NCBI GenBank assembly: GCA_017446265.1
Contig: JAFSRD010000027.1
Coordinates: forward strand, 124,001 to 188,000
Length of the DNA stretch: 64,000 bases
Source: Treponema sp.
GTDB taxonomy: Bacteria; Spirochaetota; Spirochaetia; Treponematales; Treponemataceae
Direction: 5' to 3'
Positions within the stretch are counted from its first letter, which is position 1; the number at the start of each line of letters is the position of its first letter. Of the stretch, positions 34,710 to 43,308 are shown one piece after another. Both the position numbers and the translations under genes were made by a program. The notes below the pieces were generated by a model. It was not told where the DNA came from, made no database searches, and saw only the letters and a program-made list of their open reading frames with translations.

Positions 34710-37064
34710 ATGGTTATTGCAATAGACGGACCTGCGGGAACGGGCAAAAGCACCGTTGCTGCATTGCTTGCACAAAAGTTGAACATCACGTTTTTGAACA
34801 GCGGAAGTTTTTATCGAGCGCTTACACTTGCGCTTCTTGAGCACGCGGTCGATTTAGCTGACGAGGATGGAATTGTTAATTTTTGCCGCGCGCAAAAACT
34901 CGACTACACAGATGGGCATCTTATTCTCAACGGCGTTGACGTGGAAAGCCGCCTGCACGAAGATGAGGTGAGCGCTCATGCTTCTCCTGTTTCTGCAATT
35001 CCCGAAGTGCGCCACATTGTCAACGCGCGATTGCGAGAGCTGACAAATTCGTTGAGCATTGTCTGCGAGGGACGCGATATGACGACAGTTGTGTTTCCGA
35101 ATGCAGACCATAAATTTTATCTTGATGCGTCGCTTGACGTGCAAGCCGAGCGGCGTTTTAAGCAGGGCGTAAGCAACCTTTCGCTTGAAGAGATAAAAGT
35201 TGCCATACAGCAGCGCGATGAAAGCGACAAAAACAAAAAAGAAGGCGCGTTAAAAATTGCATCTGACGCAATATACATAGATACGTCCACCTTGACGATT
35301 GACCAAGTTTGTGAGATAATAATAAGCAAAATCTATAGAAAAGGGTCAGCAATGGAAACAAAGGAAGTGGAAAAGGAACAGATTCAAGACTCCGAGGAAA
35401 AGTTCCAGACACAATTAGAAGAATCTCTGAGCAGCATGAGCACGCCCGAAGACGGTCAGCTTATTGATGGAAGAATTGTCGCTGTTACAGATGACACTGT
35501 TTTTGTCGATGTAAACTGCAAGTCAGAGGGACGAATCCCCAGAGCGGAGTTTGGCAACACAGAGCCGAAAACGGGGGATGTAGTTACTGTAAAGCTCATA
35601 AAAGTTTTTGGAAAAAACGGACCGGAAATTTCCAAAAAGCAAGCAGATGAAAAACGTTTGTGGAAAGATGTGAGCCATGCATTTAAAGAAAAAACGCCTG
35701 TTGACGGCACAATCTCAAAAGTTGTAAAAGGCGGCTTTGAAGTTGATTTGGGCGGTAATGTACATGCATTTTTGCCGGTGAGCCAATCGGACAGTCAAAA
35801 GGTGGACAATCCTAAATCGCTCATAGGGCTTGCATCAAAGTTTTATATAGAGCGGCTCTATTCAGACAACAAAGCAAACGTTGTCGTAAACCGCAGAAAA
35901 TATCTTGAAGAGCAAACAGACAAAGCGCGTTCTGAATTTTTTGATACTGTAAAAATTGGTGATACAGTAAAAGGTGTTGTAAAAAGTTTTACGAGTTTTG
36001 GCGCGTTTATAGATTTAGGTGGTTTCGATGGACTGCTCCACATCAACGACATGAGTTGGGGTCATGTTGCGCGCCCGAAAGATTTTGTTAAAAAAGGACA
36101 GGAAATTGAGCTTAAAGTGATTCGCCTTGATGTGCCTGAAAAACGGATAAACCTTTCGCTCAAGCATTTTCAAGAGGACCCGTGGATGCATTTTGAGGAC
36201 ACGTATCACGTGAACGATGTCGTAAAGGGCAAAGTCACAAAGCTTACTGATTTTGGTGCATTTATTGAACTTGAAGAAGGCATTGAAGGCCTTGTGCATA
36301 TAAGCGAGTTTTCATGGACTAAAAAAATCAACAAGCCGTCAGATATGGTGAGTGTCGGCGATGAAGTTGAATGTATGATTTTAGGCTACGACATTCAAGC
36401 AGGTCGCGTTTCGCTCGGTCTTAAACAAGTTACGGCAAACCCATGGGATGCAATAGGCGAAAAGTATCCTGTCGGCACGCACGTAAAAGGAAAAATTGTT
36501 AAGATTACAAATGTCGGCGCATTTATTGAGCTTGAAGAAGGCATAGACGGTTTTCTGCACGGGGACGACATCTCATGGACAAAGAAAGTAAAGCATCCGG
36601 GAAGTGAGTTGAAAGTTGAGCAGGAAATAGAAGCTGTTGTCATAGAGACCGATGCGGAAAATCATCGCATCAAGCTTGGAATTAAGCAGCTTTTAGACAA
36701 TCCGTGGAGACAGTTTGCCGAAGAATATAAGCCTGGTGCGACACTCGAAGGCGAAATCACATCGATTACTGATTTTGGCGTTTTTGTCAAAGCGCCAAAC
36801 GGCATAGAAGGGCTTGTGAACAAAGCTAATTTGAGCGATGACCGCAATGTGCCGTTTGAAGAAGCTGTAAAAAAATACAGCGTGGGCGATAAAATCAATG
36901 TGTATGTTGTTGACATAAATGTGGAAAAAGAGAAAGTTGCATTCTCTGCGCGCGAATTTAAAAAAGCTCAGGAACGTGCAGCGCTCTCGCAGTATATGTC
37001 AAAGTCTGACGACGACAATTCATATACGTTGGGCGATTTTATGCAGACACAAAAACAAGAATAG
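34710..37064 (+). CDS. cmk-rpsA: Cytidylate kinase - ribosomal protein S1 fusion
   Basis: A 784-residue fusion without any stop between the parts. Residues 1-213 are CMP kinase with P-loop GPAGTGKST, CEGRDMTTVVFP and the RDESDKNKKEGAL lid region. Residues from about 250 hold six S1 RNA-binding domains, best seen in VVKSFTSFGAFIDLGGFDG, VTKLTDFGAFIELEEGIEG and ITSITDFGVFVKAPNGIEG. In frame at 35352 there is an ATG (residue 215) with AAGGG 8 nt upstream, so free S1 might also be made. Cmk-RpsA fusion is known to me from treponemes; cmk and rpsA are neighbours in many other bacteria. Confidence 0.95.
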   Translation: MVIAIDGPAGTGKSTVAALLAQKLNITFLNSGSFYRALTLALLEHAVDLADEDGIVNFCRAQKLDYTDGHLILNGVDVESRLHEDEVSAHASPVSAIPEVRHIVNARLRELTNSLSIVCEGRDMTTVVFPNADHKFYLDASLDVQAERRFKQGVSNLSLEEIKVAIQQRDESDKNKKEGALKIASDAIYIDTSTLTIDQVCEIIISKIYRKGSAMETKEVEKEQIQDSEEKFQTQLEESLSSMSTPEDGQLIDGRIVAVTDDTVFVDVNCKSEGRIPRAEFGNTEPKTGDVVTVKLIKVFGKNGPEISKKQADEKRLWKDVSHAFKEKTPVDGTISKVVKGGFEVDLGGNVHAFLPVSQSDSQKVDNPKSLIGLASKFYIERLYSDNKANVVVNRRKYLEEQTDKARSEFFDTVKIGDTVKGVVKSFTSFGAFIDLGGFDGLLHINDMSWGHVARPKDFVKKGQEIELKVIRLDVPEKRINLSLKHFQEDPWMHFEDTYHVNDVVKGKVTKLTDFGAFIELEEGIEGLVHISEFSWTKKINKPSDMVSVGDEVECMILGYDIQAGRVSLGLKQVTANPWDAIGEKYPVGTHVKGKIVKITNVGAFIELEEGIDGFLHGDDISWTKKVKHPGSELKVEQEIEAVVIETDAENHRIKLGIKQLLDNPWRQFAEEYKPGATLEGEITSITDFGVFVKAPNGIEGLVNKANLSDDRNVPFEEAVKKYSVGDKINVYVVDINVEKEKVAFSAREFKKAQERAALSQYMSKSDDDNSYTLGDFMQTQKQE

Positions 37065-37082
37065 CGCTAGTTGCAGTTTGCG

Positions 37083-38627
37083 ATGAATTCAATCGGTTTA
37101 GAAGAACTAAAGACGCTCATTGAAATCAACAGTAGAATCAATTCAAAGTACGCAGATTTAGATGCGCTGCTTGCGTATATTCTTGAAGCGGCAATGCGCC
37201 TTGTGCAATGCGAGTCGTCGTCGTTGCTGCTCGTAAATGAAGACAGCACATTGCGCTTTGTCGTCGCACTTGGTCCTAAAGGTGCGGAAGCAAAAGATGT
37301 TCCTGTAGATAAAAACAGCATTGCAGGTTGGGTTGCCTCGCATAGAGAGCCGCTTATTTTGAAAGATGTTGTAAATGATCCACGCTTTTCCGACCATGTG
37401 CAGCATAAGACAGGATACATTTCGCACACGATGATTGCTGTTCCGCTCAACGTGCGCGATGAATGTATTGGCGTTATAGAATTGATAAATAAAGCGGGCG
37501 GCAACTATTTCAACAGCGATGATTTGCAAATCCTTAACATATTTTGCGACCAGGCGGGAATTGCGTACAAAAATGCGGAAAACTATCAGTCTGCGCAGAA
37601 TAGAATTTCTGTTTTGCAGAATACGCTTTCTTCTGGCGGTGAATACCACGCGTTTATTGCAAAAAGTCCTGTCATTCTTGATTTGCTCAAGATGATTGAC
37701 GAAGTTGCAAAGACAAATCTCTCTGTCGTAATTACTGGCGAAAGCGGCGTGGGAAAAGAGCTTTTTGCGGAGCAGATACATAAGCGCAGCGATAGAAGCA
37801 ACAAACCGTTTGTCCGCGTGAACTGTGCCGCCCTTGCGCCTAGTTTGCTTGAAAGCGAGTTGTTCGGGCACGTAAAAGGTGCGTTTACCGATGCAAAGTT
37901 GGACCACAAGGGCTACTTTGAAACGGCAGATGGCGGTACTATATTTCTTGACGAAATAGGAGAGATGCCGCTTGAACTTCAGGCAAAACTTTTGCGCGTC
38001 ATTCAATCGAAAGAATTTCAAAAAGTCGGCTCAAGCAAAACGATTTCTGTCGATGTGCGCATTGTTGCTGCGACAAACCGTGATTTAGAAGCGATGATGC
38101 ACGAAAAAAAATTTCGCGATGATTTGTATTTTAGATTGAGCGGCGTTCCCATAAAAGTGCCGCCACTGCGCGAGCGCAAGGAAGACATACCTGTGCTTGC
38201 CGATTTTTTCTTGAAAAAATTTTCGAGCGAGACGAAAAAAAATTTCAACGGCTTTTCACAGTCCGCTATGGATGCACTTTATGCATATTACTGGCCTGGA
38301 AATATTCGCGAGCTTGAAAATTCAATTGAGCGGGCATGTGTGCTTGGAACGCCACCGCTTATCAATGCACTTGATTTAAGAATAAATAATGCGATACAAT
38401 CTGCGGATAACGATACAGCAGAAAATATTGTTGCCGAGTGCATTTCCAATAGAGACGGTGAACGATCGCTAAAAGAAGCTATAAATCGCTTCAAGCGGGC
38501 ATATGTGCTAAAAATATTGGAAGAGACATCGTGGAATAAAACAAAGGCGAGTCAAATACTTGGCATTCAACGGACATATGTTTCTCGTTTGTTAAATGAG
38601 TTGCAAATACGCACTGACAAACTTTAG
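37083..38627 (+). CDS. Sigma-54-dependent activator (GAF-AAA+-Fis)
   Basis: A 514-residue bacterial enhancer-binding protein. Residues about 15-165 are a GAF sensory domain instead of a receiver, residues about 190-420 are the AAA+ domain (Walker A GESGVGKE at 219-226, Walker B GGTIFLDEIGEM, arginine-finger region), and the C-terminus is a Fis HTH (KTKASQILGIQRTYVSRLL). The sigma-54-contacting loop reads GAFTDA at 266-271, with Asp270 where Gly is standard. Start: ATG 37083, with a TTG 12 nt earlier as alternative; neither has a clear ribosome site. It may drive the sigma-54 promoter at 5470, which is inference. Confidence 0.92.
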   Translation: MNSIGLEELKTLIEINSRINSKYADLDALLAYILEAAMRLVQCESSSLLLVNEDSTLRFVVALGPKGAEAKDVPVDKNSIAGWVASHREPLILKDVVNDPRFSDHVQHKTGYISHTMIAVPLNVRDECIGVIELINKAGGNYFNSDDLQILNIFCDQAGIAYKNAENYQSAQNRISVLQNTLSSGGEYHAFIAKSPVILDLLKMIDEVAKTNLSVVITGESGVGKELFAEQIHKRSDRSNKPFVRVNCAALAPSLLESELFGHVKGAFTDAKLDHKGYFETADGGTIFLDEIGEMPLELQAKLLRVIQSKEFQKVGSSKTISVDVRIVAATNRDLEAMMHEKKFRDDLYFRLSGVPIKVPPLRERKEDIPVLADFFLKKFSSETKKNFNGFSQSAMDALYAYYWPGNIRELENSIERACVLGTPPLINALDLRINNAIQSADNDTAENIVAECISNRDGERSLKEAINRFKRAYVLKILEETSWNKTKASQILGIQRTYVSRLLNELQIRTDKL

Positions 38628-38645
38628 AAGACAGTATGAGTATCT

Positions 38646-39323
38646 ATGGCTAAACAATTTGAAAAAGCGACTGCGAGCGAAAAGCTTTCTGGATATATGA
38701 TGCGCCACCGCAAGCCGATTATTGCGGGCGCAGTGTTCGTCATTGGCGCAATTGTGGTGTTTGCCGTTGTTGCGTTCATCATGTCAAGAGCGGCCGAAAA
38801 GGGCATCTCCGCAGTTGACACAATTGAATATGAGTTTATGCGGGAATCAGCGGGTCTTTCTGAAGCAGAGGCGGCTTCCCGTCGTGATTCCGCAATGGCT
38901 GCGCTTGAACCGTATATAAAAAAAAGTGGCATTGTGGGCGTGCGTGCAAACATGCTTGCCGCCGATATTGCGTTTCAGCGAAAATCATATGGCGAGGCAA
39001 AATCGTACTGGGAGCAAGTTGCTGCAAAAGGAAAAAAGGCGTATACGGCTGCTCCTGCGTATTTCAATATAGCTGTGTGTTGTGAGGAGCTGGGTGATTT
39101 AGTGAATGCCGCTGCATATTACGCTAAAGCAGCAGACGAGGCAGAATTTTTGCGTGCTGCCCATGCGCGTTTTTCAGAGGGCAGGGTGTATGAAGCGCAG
39201 CTTGATTTTGTAAAAGCAGCAGAAGCGTATAACAAGTTGAACGACGCAATGCCAAACGATACATGGGCGCACTTGGCAAAATCGCGGCTTATTGCGCTTA
39301 AAACGGAAGGAAAAATTGAATAG
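38646..39323 (+). CDS. Membrane-anchored TPR protein (YfgM-like)
   Basis: A 225-residue protein with a cytoplasmic N-terminus, one membrane helix at about 25-46 (IIAGAVFVIGAIVVFAVVAFI) and an external TPR domain (AADIAFQRKSYGEAKSYWEQVA, FNIAVCCEELGDLVNAAAYYAKA, YEAQLDFVKAAEAYNKL). This layout is that of YfgM/TPR_21 proteins, which assist folding of secreted proteins at the Sec translocon. It starts 18 nt after the activator gene. The match is by architecture, so the functional call is moderate. Confidence 0.78.
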   Translation: MAKQFEKATASEKLSGYMMRHRKPIIAGAVFVIGAIVVFAVVAFIMSRAAEKGISAVDTIEYEFMRESAGLSEAEAASRRDSAMAALEPYIKKSGIVGVRANMLAADIAFQRKSYGEAKSYWEQVAAKGKKAYTAAPAYFNIAVCCEELGDLVNAAAYYAKAADEAEFLRAAHARFSEGRVYEAQLDFVKAAEAYNKLNDAMPNDTWAHLAKSRLIALKTEGKIE

Positions 39324-39344
39324 CAGCAACGCGTGCATTATGAT
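39316..39344 (+). promoter_or_regulatory. Promoter of the lipoprotein gene at 39357
   Basis: TTGAAT and TATGAT are 17 nt apart; the -10 box ends 12 nt before the ATG, predicting a leader of about 5 nt. The -35 box overlaps the end of the preceding gene. Confidence 0.55.
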
Positions 39345-39356
39345 TGTTTTAGTAAT

Positions 39357-40136
39357 ATGAAAAAAAATTGCCGCAACATAAAAACGAAGAATCCTGTTTT
39401 ATTGCTGTTTTTTGTGGCGTGCAGTTTTTTGTTTTGTACATGCGGTCTTGAAGAGTATTATGTGCTTGAAGCTCCTTTTAGAACATATCATGAGCCGAAT
39501 GCCGAGACGGAATTTGCAGGACGCTATTTTGATTTTGAAACAAATGAAGCAGCGAATGCCGTACATACATCGTTTGATTTTTTAGGCACGGCAGTTTATT
39601 ATAAAATCTACAACGACCTTGCACTTTTAACGAGCAGGGCATCTACGTTGAATGCTGACAACAACTCGACAACATATGGCACGGCTGCAACACGGCTCAT
39701 CAACACTTATGGCTACCAGCAGCTGGGAACTGATTCAGGCTCGCGTAGTCCGCTCATAGAAGCTGCATCTCCTCCAACAGACAGGCGCATATATATACGT
39801 CTGTCGAATTATCAAACTGATAGCTCCTATCAATCGAAAGTCATAGTAGGCTATAACGGTACCGACCCAAGCGTGCCCGGCACATATATGCCGCGTAGAA
39901 GCATTTTGAAAGGTGGAAAACATTGTACATTTGATTTTGGTCGAACTGGAATAGATGATGATGTGCCGTCTAGCGGCAATGAAGATTATAATCATACAGA
40001 GTCAGGCTCTCCGACTACGTTTTATGTTGATTTGTATGCGGTGTCAGTTGGTCGCGATACAACGTACACGATGTACTACAGCAAAGTGCTCCATCTCGGT
40101 GTAGTGAAAATTGACGCAGCCGAAGAGGACAATTAG
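39357..40136 (+). CDS. Putative lipoprotein, unknown function
   Basis: A 259-residue exported protein. The N-terminus is basic, then hydrophobic (VLLLFFVACSFLFCTCG), with Cys residues that could serve as a loose spirochaete lipobox (LFCTC). The start at 39357 is chosen over a methionine eight codons earlier because it fits the signal peptide and lies just after a promoter. The mature part is rich in Tyr, Thr, Ser and Asp and looks beta-structured and extracellular. I recognise no family. Spirochaete surface lipoproteins often look like this. Confidence 0.7.
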   Translation: MKKNCRNIKTKNPVLLLFFVACSFLFCTCGLEEYYVLEAPFRTYHEPNAETEFAGRYFDFETNEAANAVHTSFDFLGTAVYYKIYNDLALLTSRASTLNADNNSTTYGTAATRLINTYGYQQLGTDSGSRSPLIEAASPPTDRRIYIRLSNYQTDSSYQSKVIVGYNGTDPSVPGTYMPRRSILKGGKHCTFDFGRTGIDDDVPSSGNEDYNHTESGSPTTFYVDLYAVSVGRDTTYTMYYSKVLHLGVVKIDAAEEDN

Positions 40137-40148
40137 TATTTTTACGAG

Positions 40149-40177
40149 TTGTACAAAATGTATAATTAGTGTATAGT
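40149..40177 (+). promoter_or_regulatory. Promoter of tRNA-Arg
   Basis: TTGTAC and TATAGT are 17 nt apart, with the predicted start about 2 nt before the tRNA 5' end. Confidence 0.65.
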
Positions 40178-40185
40178 ACTGCTAT

Positions 40186-40259
40186 GGCGCTTTAGCTCAT
40201 CTGGATAGAGCAACTGCCTTCTAAGCAGTAGGTAGGCGGTTCGAGTCCGCCATGCGTCA
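40186..40259 (+). tRNA. tRNA-Arg (anticodon TCT)
   Basis: The D arm (GCTC...GAGC), the anticodon arm (ACTGC-CTTCTAA-GCAGT) and the T arm (GGCGG-TTCGAGT-CCGCC) are perfect. The acceptor stem GGCGCTT with ATGCGTC has a G-U pair and one U-U mismatch at position 6-67. The discriminator is A and no CCA is encoded. It reads AGA codons. Confidence 0.93.
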
Positions 40260-40353
40260 TCATATTTGCGACACATCAGTGAATAGAGTGTACGGAGCGT
40301 CCATGCTCTTTTTCACAATGAGTTCTCACGAGTGCATTTTAAAAAAGTGATTT

Positions 40354-40860
40354 TTACGCCGTCTGCGCTTTCGCACATGCTTCTTGCTGCGTGCAGGTGT
40401 CGCAATGGCTTGCGTTGCCGCTTCCTGTCGTTTTGTTTTTGTCAAACATCTCTATCATGGTGCGCCAGCCGAGCACTGCACATTTGACGCGTGCAGGCAT
40501 TTTTGAAATGTCTTCAAGCACAGCCGCCTCGTCAAGTTGTTCTATGTCGTGCGGTAAGGCAGTGCCTTGTATCATGTTCATAAAAATATCTGCAAGGCCG
40601 AGCGCATCATCTTTGTTCTTGCCAATCACTAAGTCGAGCATCATGTCTACAGACGCTTGAGAAATGGCGCAGCCGCTTCCGGTGAACGAACCGTCGGTGA
40701 TTGTATCATTTTCGTCAATTTTGAGATTAAGCGTAATGCTGTCGCCGCAACTTGGATTTACACCGTCCAATACAATCGACGGATTTTCCATAGGCTTTTT
40801 GTGCGACGGATTCAAATTGTGCTCGTTTAAAATTTCTCGGTACAGCTCTTTCGTTTCCAT
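40354..40860 (-). CDS. sufU: SufU/NifU-like iron-sulfur scaffold or sulfur acceptor
   Basis: A 168-residue SufU. The three conserved cysteines are present in NPSCGD, GSGCAIS and RVKCAVLGW, with the Asp of the first motif, which together bind zinc or a nascent cluster and accept sulfur from SufS. The C-terminus has an extra CDTCTQQEAC segment of unknown role. It follows sufS by 84 nt and has its own promoter-like site, yet it belongs to the suf gene group. The -10 box is 6 nt from the ATG. Confidence 0.93.
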   Translation of the reverse strand: METKELYREILNEHNLNPSHKKPMENPSIVLDGVNPSCGDSITLNLKIDENDTITDGSFTGSGCAISQASVDMMLDLVIGKNKDDALGLADIFMNMIQGTALPHDIEQLDEAAVLEDISKMPARVKCAVLGWRTMIEMFDKNKTTGSGNASHCDTCTQQEACAKAQTA

Positions 40861-40866
40861 ACATAT

Positions 40867-40895
40867 ATTTTATCGCATATGGGCATCTGGGTAAA
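40867..40895 (-). promoter_or_regulatory. Possible internal promoter of sufU, leaderless type
   Basis: TTTACC, 17 nt, TAAAAT (minus strand 40872-40867), then 6 nt to the ATG at 40860. Confidence 0.45.
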
Positions 40896-40944
40896 GTGCA
40901 TTGCATCAATACCGTCGCTCAAAGCACATCATATTTATTCACAG

Positions 40945-42171
40945 TTACCCGTTGAATCCCATCCAGGAGCGTACATTTTTAAGCGCGTTCAAGAATCGGG
41001 CAACTTCTTCTTCCGTGTTGTAAAAATATACGCTTGCTCGCGCGCTTGCGCTCACGCCGAGATGCGCTCCGAGCGGTTGCGCGCAGTGGTGGCCTGCACG
41101 AATTGCGATGTGCTCCGTGTCAAGCACGGATGCTATGTCATGCGGGTGAACGCCGTCAATCGTGAACGTGACAATGCCGCATCGCTTTGAGCCGTCTGTG
41201 CTCCCGACAATGCGCACATGGTCTATTTTTTTCATACCGTCAATGAGCAGCGTTGCAAGTTCATTGTCGTGGGCAGCAATGCGCTCAAGACCTACGTTTT
41301 GCACATAGCGCACCGCAGCTTCAAGCCCGACAGCCCCTCCTGCGTTCACTGTTCCCGCTTCAAATTTTTCAGGCAGCGGCGCCCACGTTGCGTCTTCTCG
41401 CGTTACGTATTCAATCATCTCTCCGCCGCGCAAAAATGGCGGCATGGCTTCAAGCAACTCCTGCCTGCCGTAGAGCACGCCGCACCCTGTGGGACCAGTA
41501 AGCTTGTGGCCTGAAAACGCGTAAAAATCTGCGCCAAGAGAGCGCACGTCAACAGCAATATGAGGAGCGGCTTGTGCCCCATCTACAACGAGCACTGCGC
41601 CGACTGCATGCGCCGCTTTTGCAATATCTGCAATGTTGTTTGTTGTGCCAAGCACATTGCTTACGTGCGTAACTGCAACGAGTTTTGTCTGTGCACTGAT
41701 TTTTGAGCGCACTTCGTCGCTCGAAATTTTTCCTGTTTCTTTGTCGCACTCCAGATAGACAAGTTTTGCGTCTTTTTTCTTTGCAACCATCTGCCACGGC
41801 ACAATGTTTGAATGGTGCTCCATAATTGAGAGCGCAATTTCATCGCCAGCATGAATGTTGTTCAAGCCGTATGTGTATGCAACGAGGTTGAGCGACTCTG
41901 TGGCGTTCCGCGTAAAAATAATTTCGCAATCTTTTTCAGCATTAAGAAACTGCGCTACTGTGTGCCGCGCGTGTTCGTATGCCGCTGTTGCCCTCGCGCT
42001 CAAGTCGTACAAGCCGCGCAATGGGTTTGCGTTATTCTCATCGTAAAACTGCTTCATTGCATCAATGACGTGGTGCGGTCGTTGCGTTGTTGCTGCGTTG
42101 TCAAAATAGATTGCGTTTCTGTTTTTGTTGCTTTCAAAAAACGGAAAGTCGCTTCGGTATGCGTTACTCAT
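40945..42171 (-). CDS. sufS: Cysteine desulfurase SufS
   Basis: A 408-residue PLP enzyme that takes sulfur from cysteine for iron-sulfur cluster assembly. Motifs: YFDNAATTQRP at the N-terminus, the ALSIMEHHSNIVPWQ block, the PLP Lys in FSGHKLTGPTG and the persulfide Cys in RAGHHCAQPLG. The start at 42171 lies inside the sufD end (8-nt overlap); the longer frame beginning at 42249 is sufD coding sequence in another frame. It belongs to the sufCBDS operon. Confidence 0.96.
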   Translation of the reverse strand: MSNAYRSDFPFFESNKNRNAIYFDNAATTQRPHHVIDAMKQFYDENNANPLRGLYDLSARATAAYEHARHTVAQFLNAEKDCEIIFTRNATESLNLVAYTYGLNNIHAGDEIALSIMEHHSNIVPWQMVAKKKDAKLVYLECDKETGKISSDEVRSKISAQTKLVAVTHVSNVLGTTNNIADIAKAAHAVGAVLVVDGAQAAPHIAVDVRSLGADFYAFSGHKLTGPTGCGVLYGRQELLEAMPPFLRGGEMIEYVTREDATWAPLPEKFEAGTVNAGGAVGLEAAVRYVQNVGLERIAAHDNELATLLIDGMKKIDHVRIVGSTDGSKRCGIVTFTIDGVHPHDIASVLDTEHIAIRAGHHCAQPLGAHLGVSASARASVYFYNTEEEVARFLNALKNVRSWMGFNG

Positions 42172-43246
42172 GTGAAAATGCCTCGTCAAGATATGCGTTG
42201 ATTTTTTTGGTGACATCATCATCTTTGATGAGCGAAGCGACGCTTGCAATTTTTGCCCGCGCCATTATTTTTTCTGCGTCTGTTTTTGCAATGCCACGCG
42301 ATTGCATGTAAAAGAGCACATCTTCGCTGAGTTTGCCTATTGTTGCGCCGTGCTCGCCTGCAACATCTTCTTCATCGCAGAGGATGAGCGGAATTGATTT
42401 ATTGAGGGCGCGCGCCGAGAGCAATAGCGTTTCTTCCATTTCTTGCCCTTCTGCGCCGCTGCAACCGTTTTTAAAATCGATGGAGGCGCGGTACGTTTTT
42501 TGCGCTTCGTCTTGGAGCGTGCCTTTTACGCTCATATTGCACATCGTTTTTTTTGCTATGTGACGTGCAATGTAGTTCATGTCGAGCTTTTGCGCGTTGT
42601 GGCACAAGTATGCGGTGTTGGATATGAACGATGACTTGTACGAGGAAAGCGTTGCAGCTGCCCCTGTGTATGTTTCTTTTCCTCCGAGAATGATGTGCGT
42701 CAGTTCTACACAGCCGTTTTCACCGCATATGACGCCTATGTCATCAATTTGTGTAAAACTTTTTCCGAGCAGCTGCACTTTTATTAAGTGGATTTTTGCA
42801 TCTTTTCCTGCGTCACAGATGGTACGGAGCACTTGCGAGCCGCCTGCATTTTTTGCAGATTCAAAAAACATGATGACAGTCGCTTCTGCGCCTTCTTCCG
42901 CCTTAATGATGTACCATGCGGCAGTGTCGCTGTTGTCTGCAAGTTCAAAATTTATGAACATCGGTTGCTTTACACGCACGCCTTTTTGCACGGTGAGCAT
43001 GGCAGGCTGCACATGCGAGCCAAAAAACTGCGCGTCAAGATTTTTGCCACAGCCTGTTTCAAGATGATAGTACGCATCAGATTCTGCGCTTGCGTTTGCA
43101 TTGTACAAAACGCCTTTTGCAAGCTCGCTCATGTGCGGTTCTCCGTTTCCAGCAATGTGGTCGTTATACGCGTATGGCGTAGAATTTATTTTGAGCCAAT
43201 TCCACGTGAGCGTTGGTAAATTATTAATTTGCAATGTATCTGTCAT
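42164..43246 (-). CDS. sufD: Fe-S assembly protein SufD
   Basis: A 360-residue beta-helix protein that pairs with SufB in the SufBC2D scaffold. The C-terminal half has the SufB/SufD signature (GCSGAEGQEMEETLLLSARA, EHGATIGKLSEDVLFYMQSRG) with the conserved His of the EHGATIG motif, thought to take part in iron binding. The region before 150 is poorly conserved as usual. It lies 62 nt after sufB and overlaps sufS by 8 nt. Confidence 0.94.
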   Translation of the reverse strand: MTDTLQINNLPTLTWNWLKINSTPYAYNDHIAGNGEPHMSELAKGVLYNANASAESDAYYHLETGCGKNLDAQFFGSHVQPAMLTVQKGVRVKQPMFINFELADNSDTAAWYIIKAEEGAEATVIMFFESAKNAGGSQVLRTICDAGKDAKIHLIKVQLLGKSFTQIDDIGVICGENGCVELTHIILGGKETYTGAAATLSSYKSSFISNTAYLCHNAQKLDMNYIARHIAKKTMCNMSVKGTLQDEAQKTYRASIDFKNGCSGAEGQEMEETLLLSARALNKSIPLILCDEEDVAGEHGATIGKLSEDVLFYMQSRGIAKTDAEKIMARAKIASVASLIKDDDVTKKINAYLDEAFSHE

Positions 43247-43308
43247 AATTGTTCCTCGTGCTACAGATTTTCAGAACATGTCCGAAAACTGCATTTCCAC
43301 TTATTACG

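Noticed and set aside
37031-37044. GG-N10-GC spacing in the rpsA end, resembling a second sigma-54 promoter before the sigma-54 activator
   Set aside because: It lies in coding sequence and only the core GG/GC and ATGCA match; the -24 element reads TTGGGCG. It is too weak to call.
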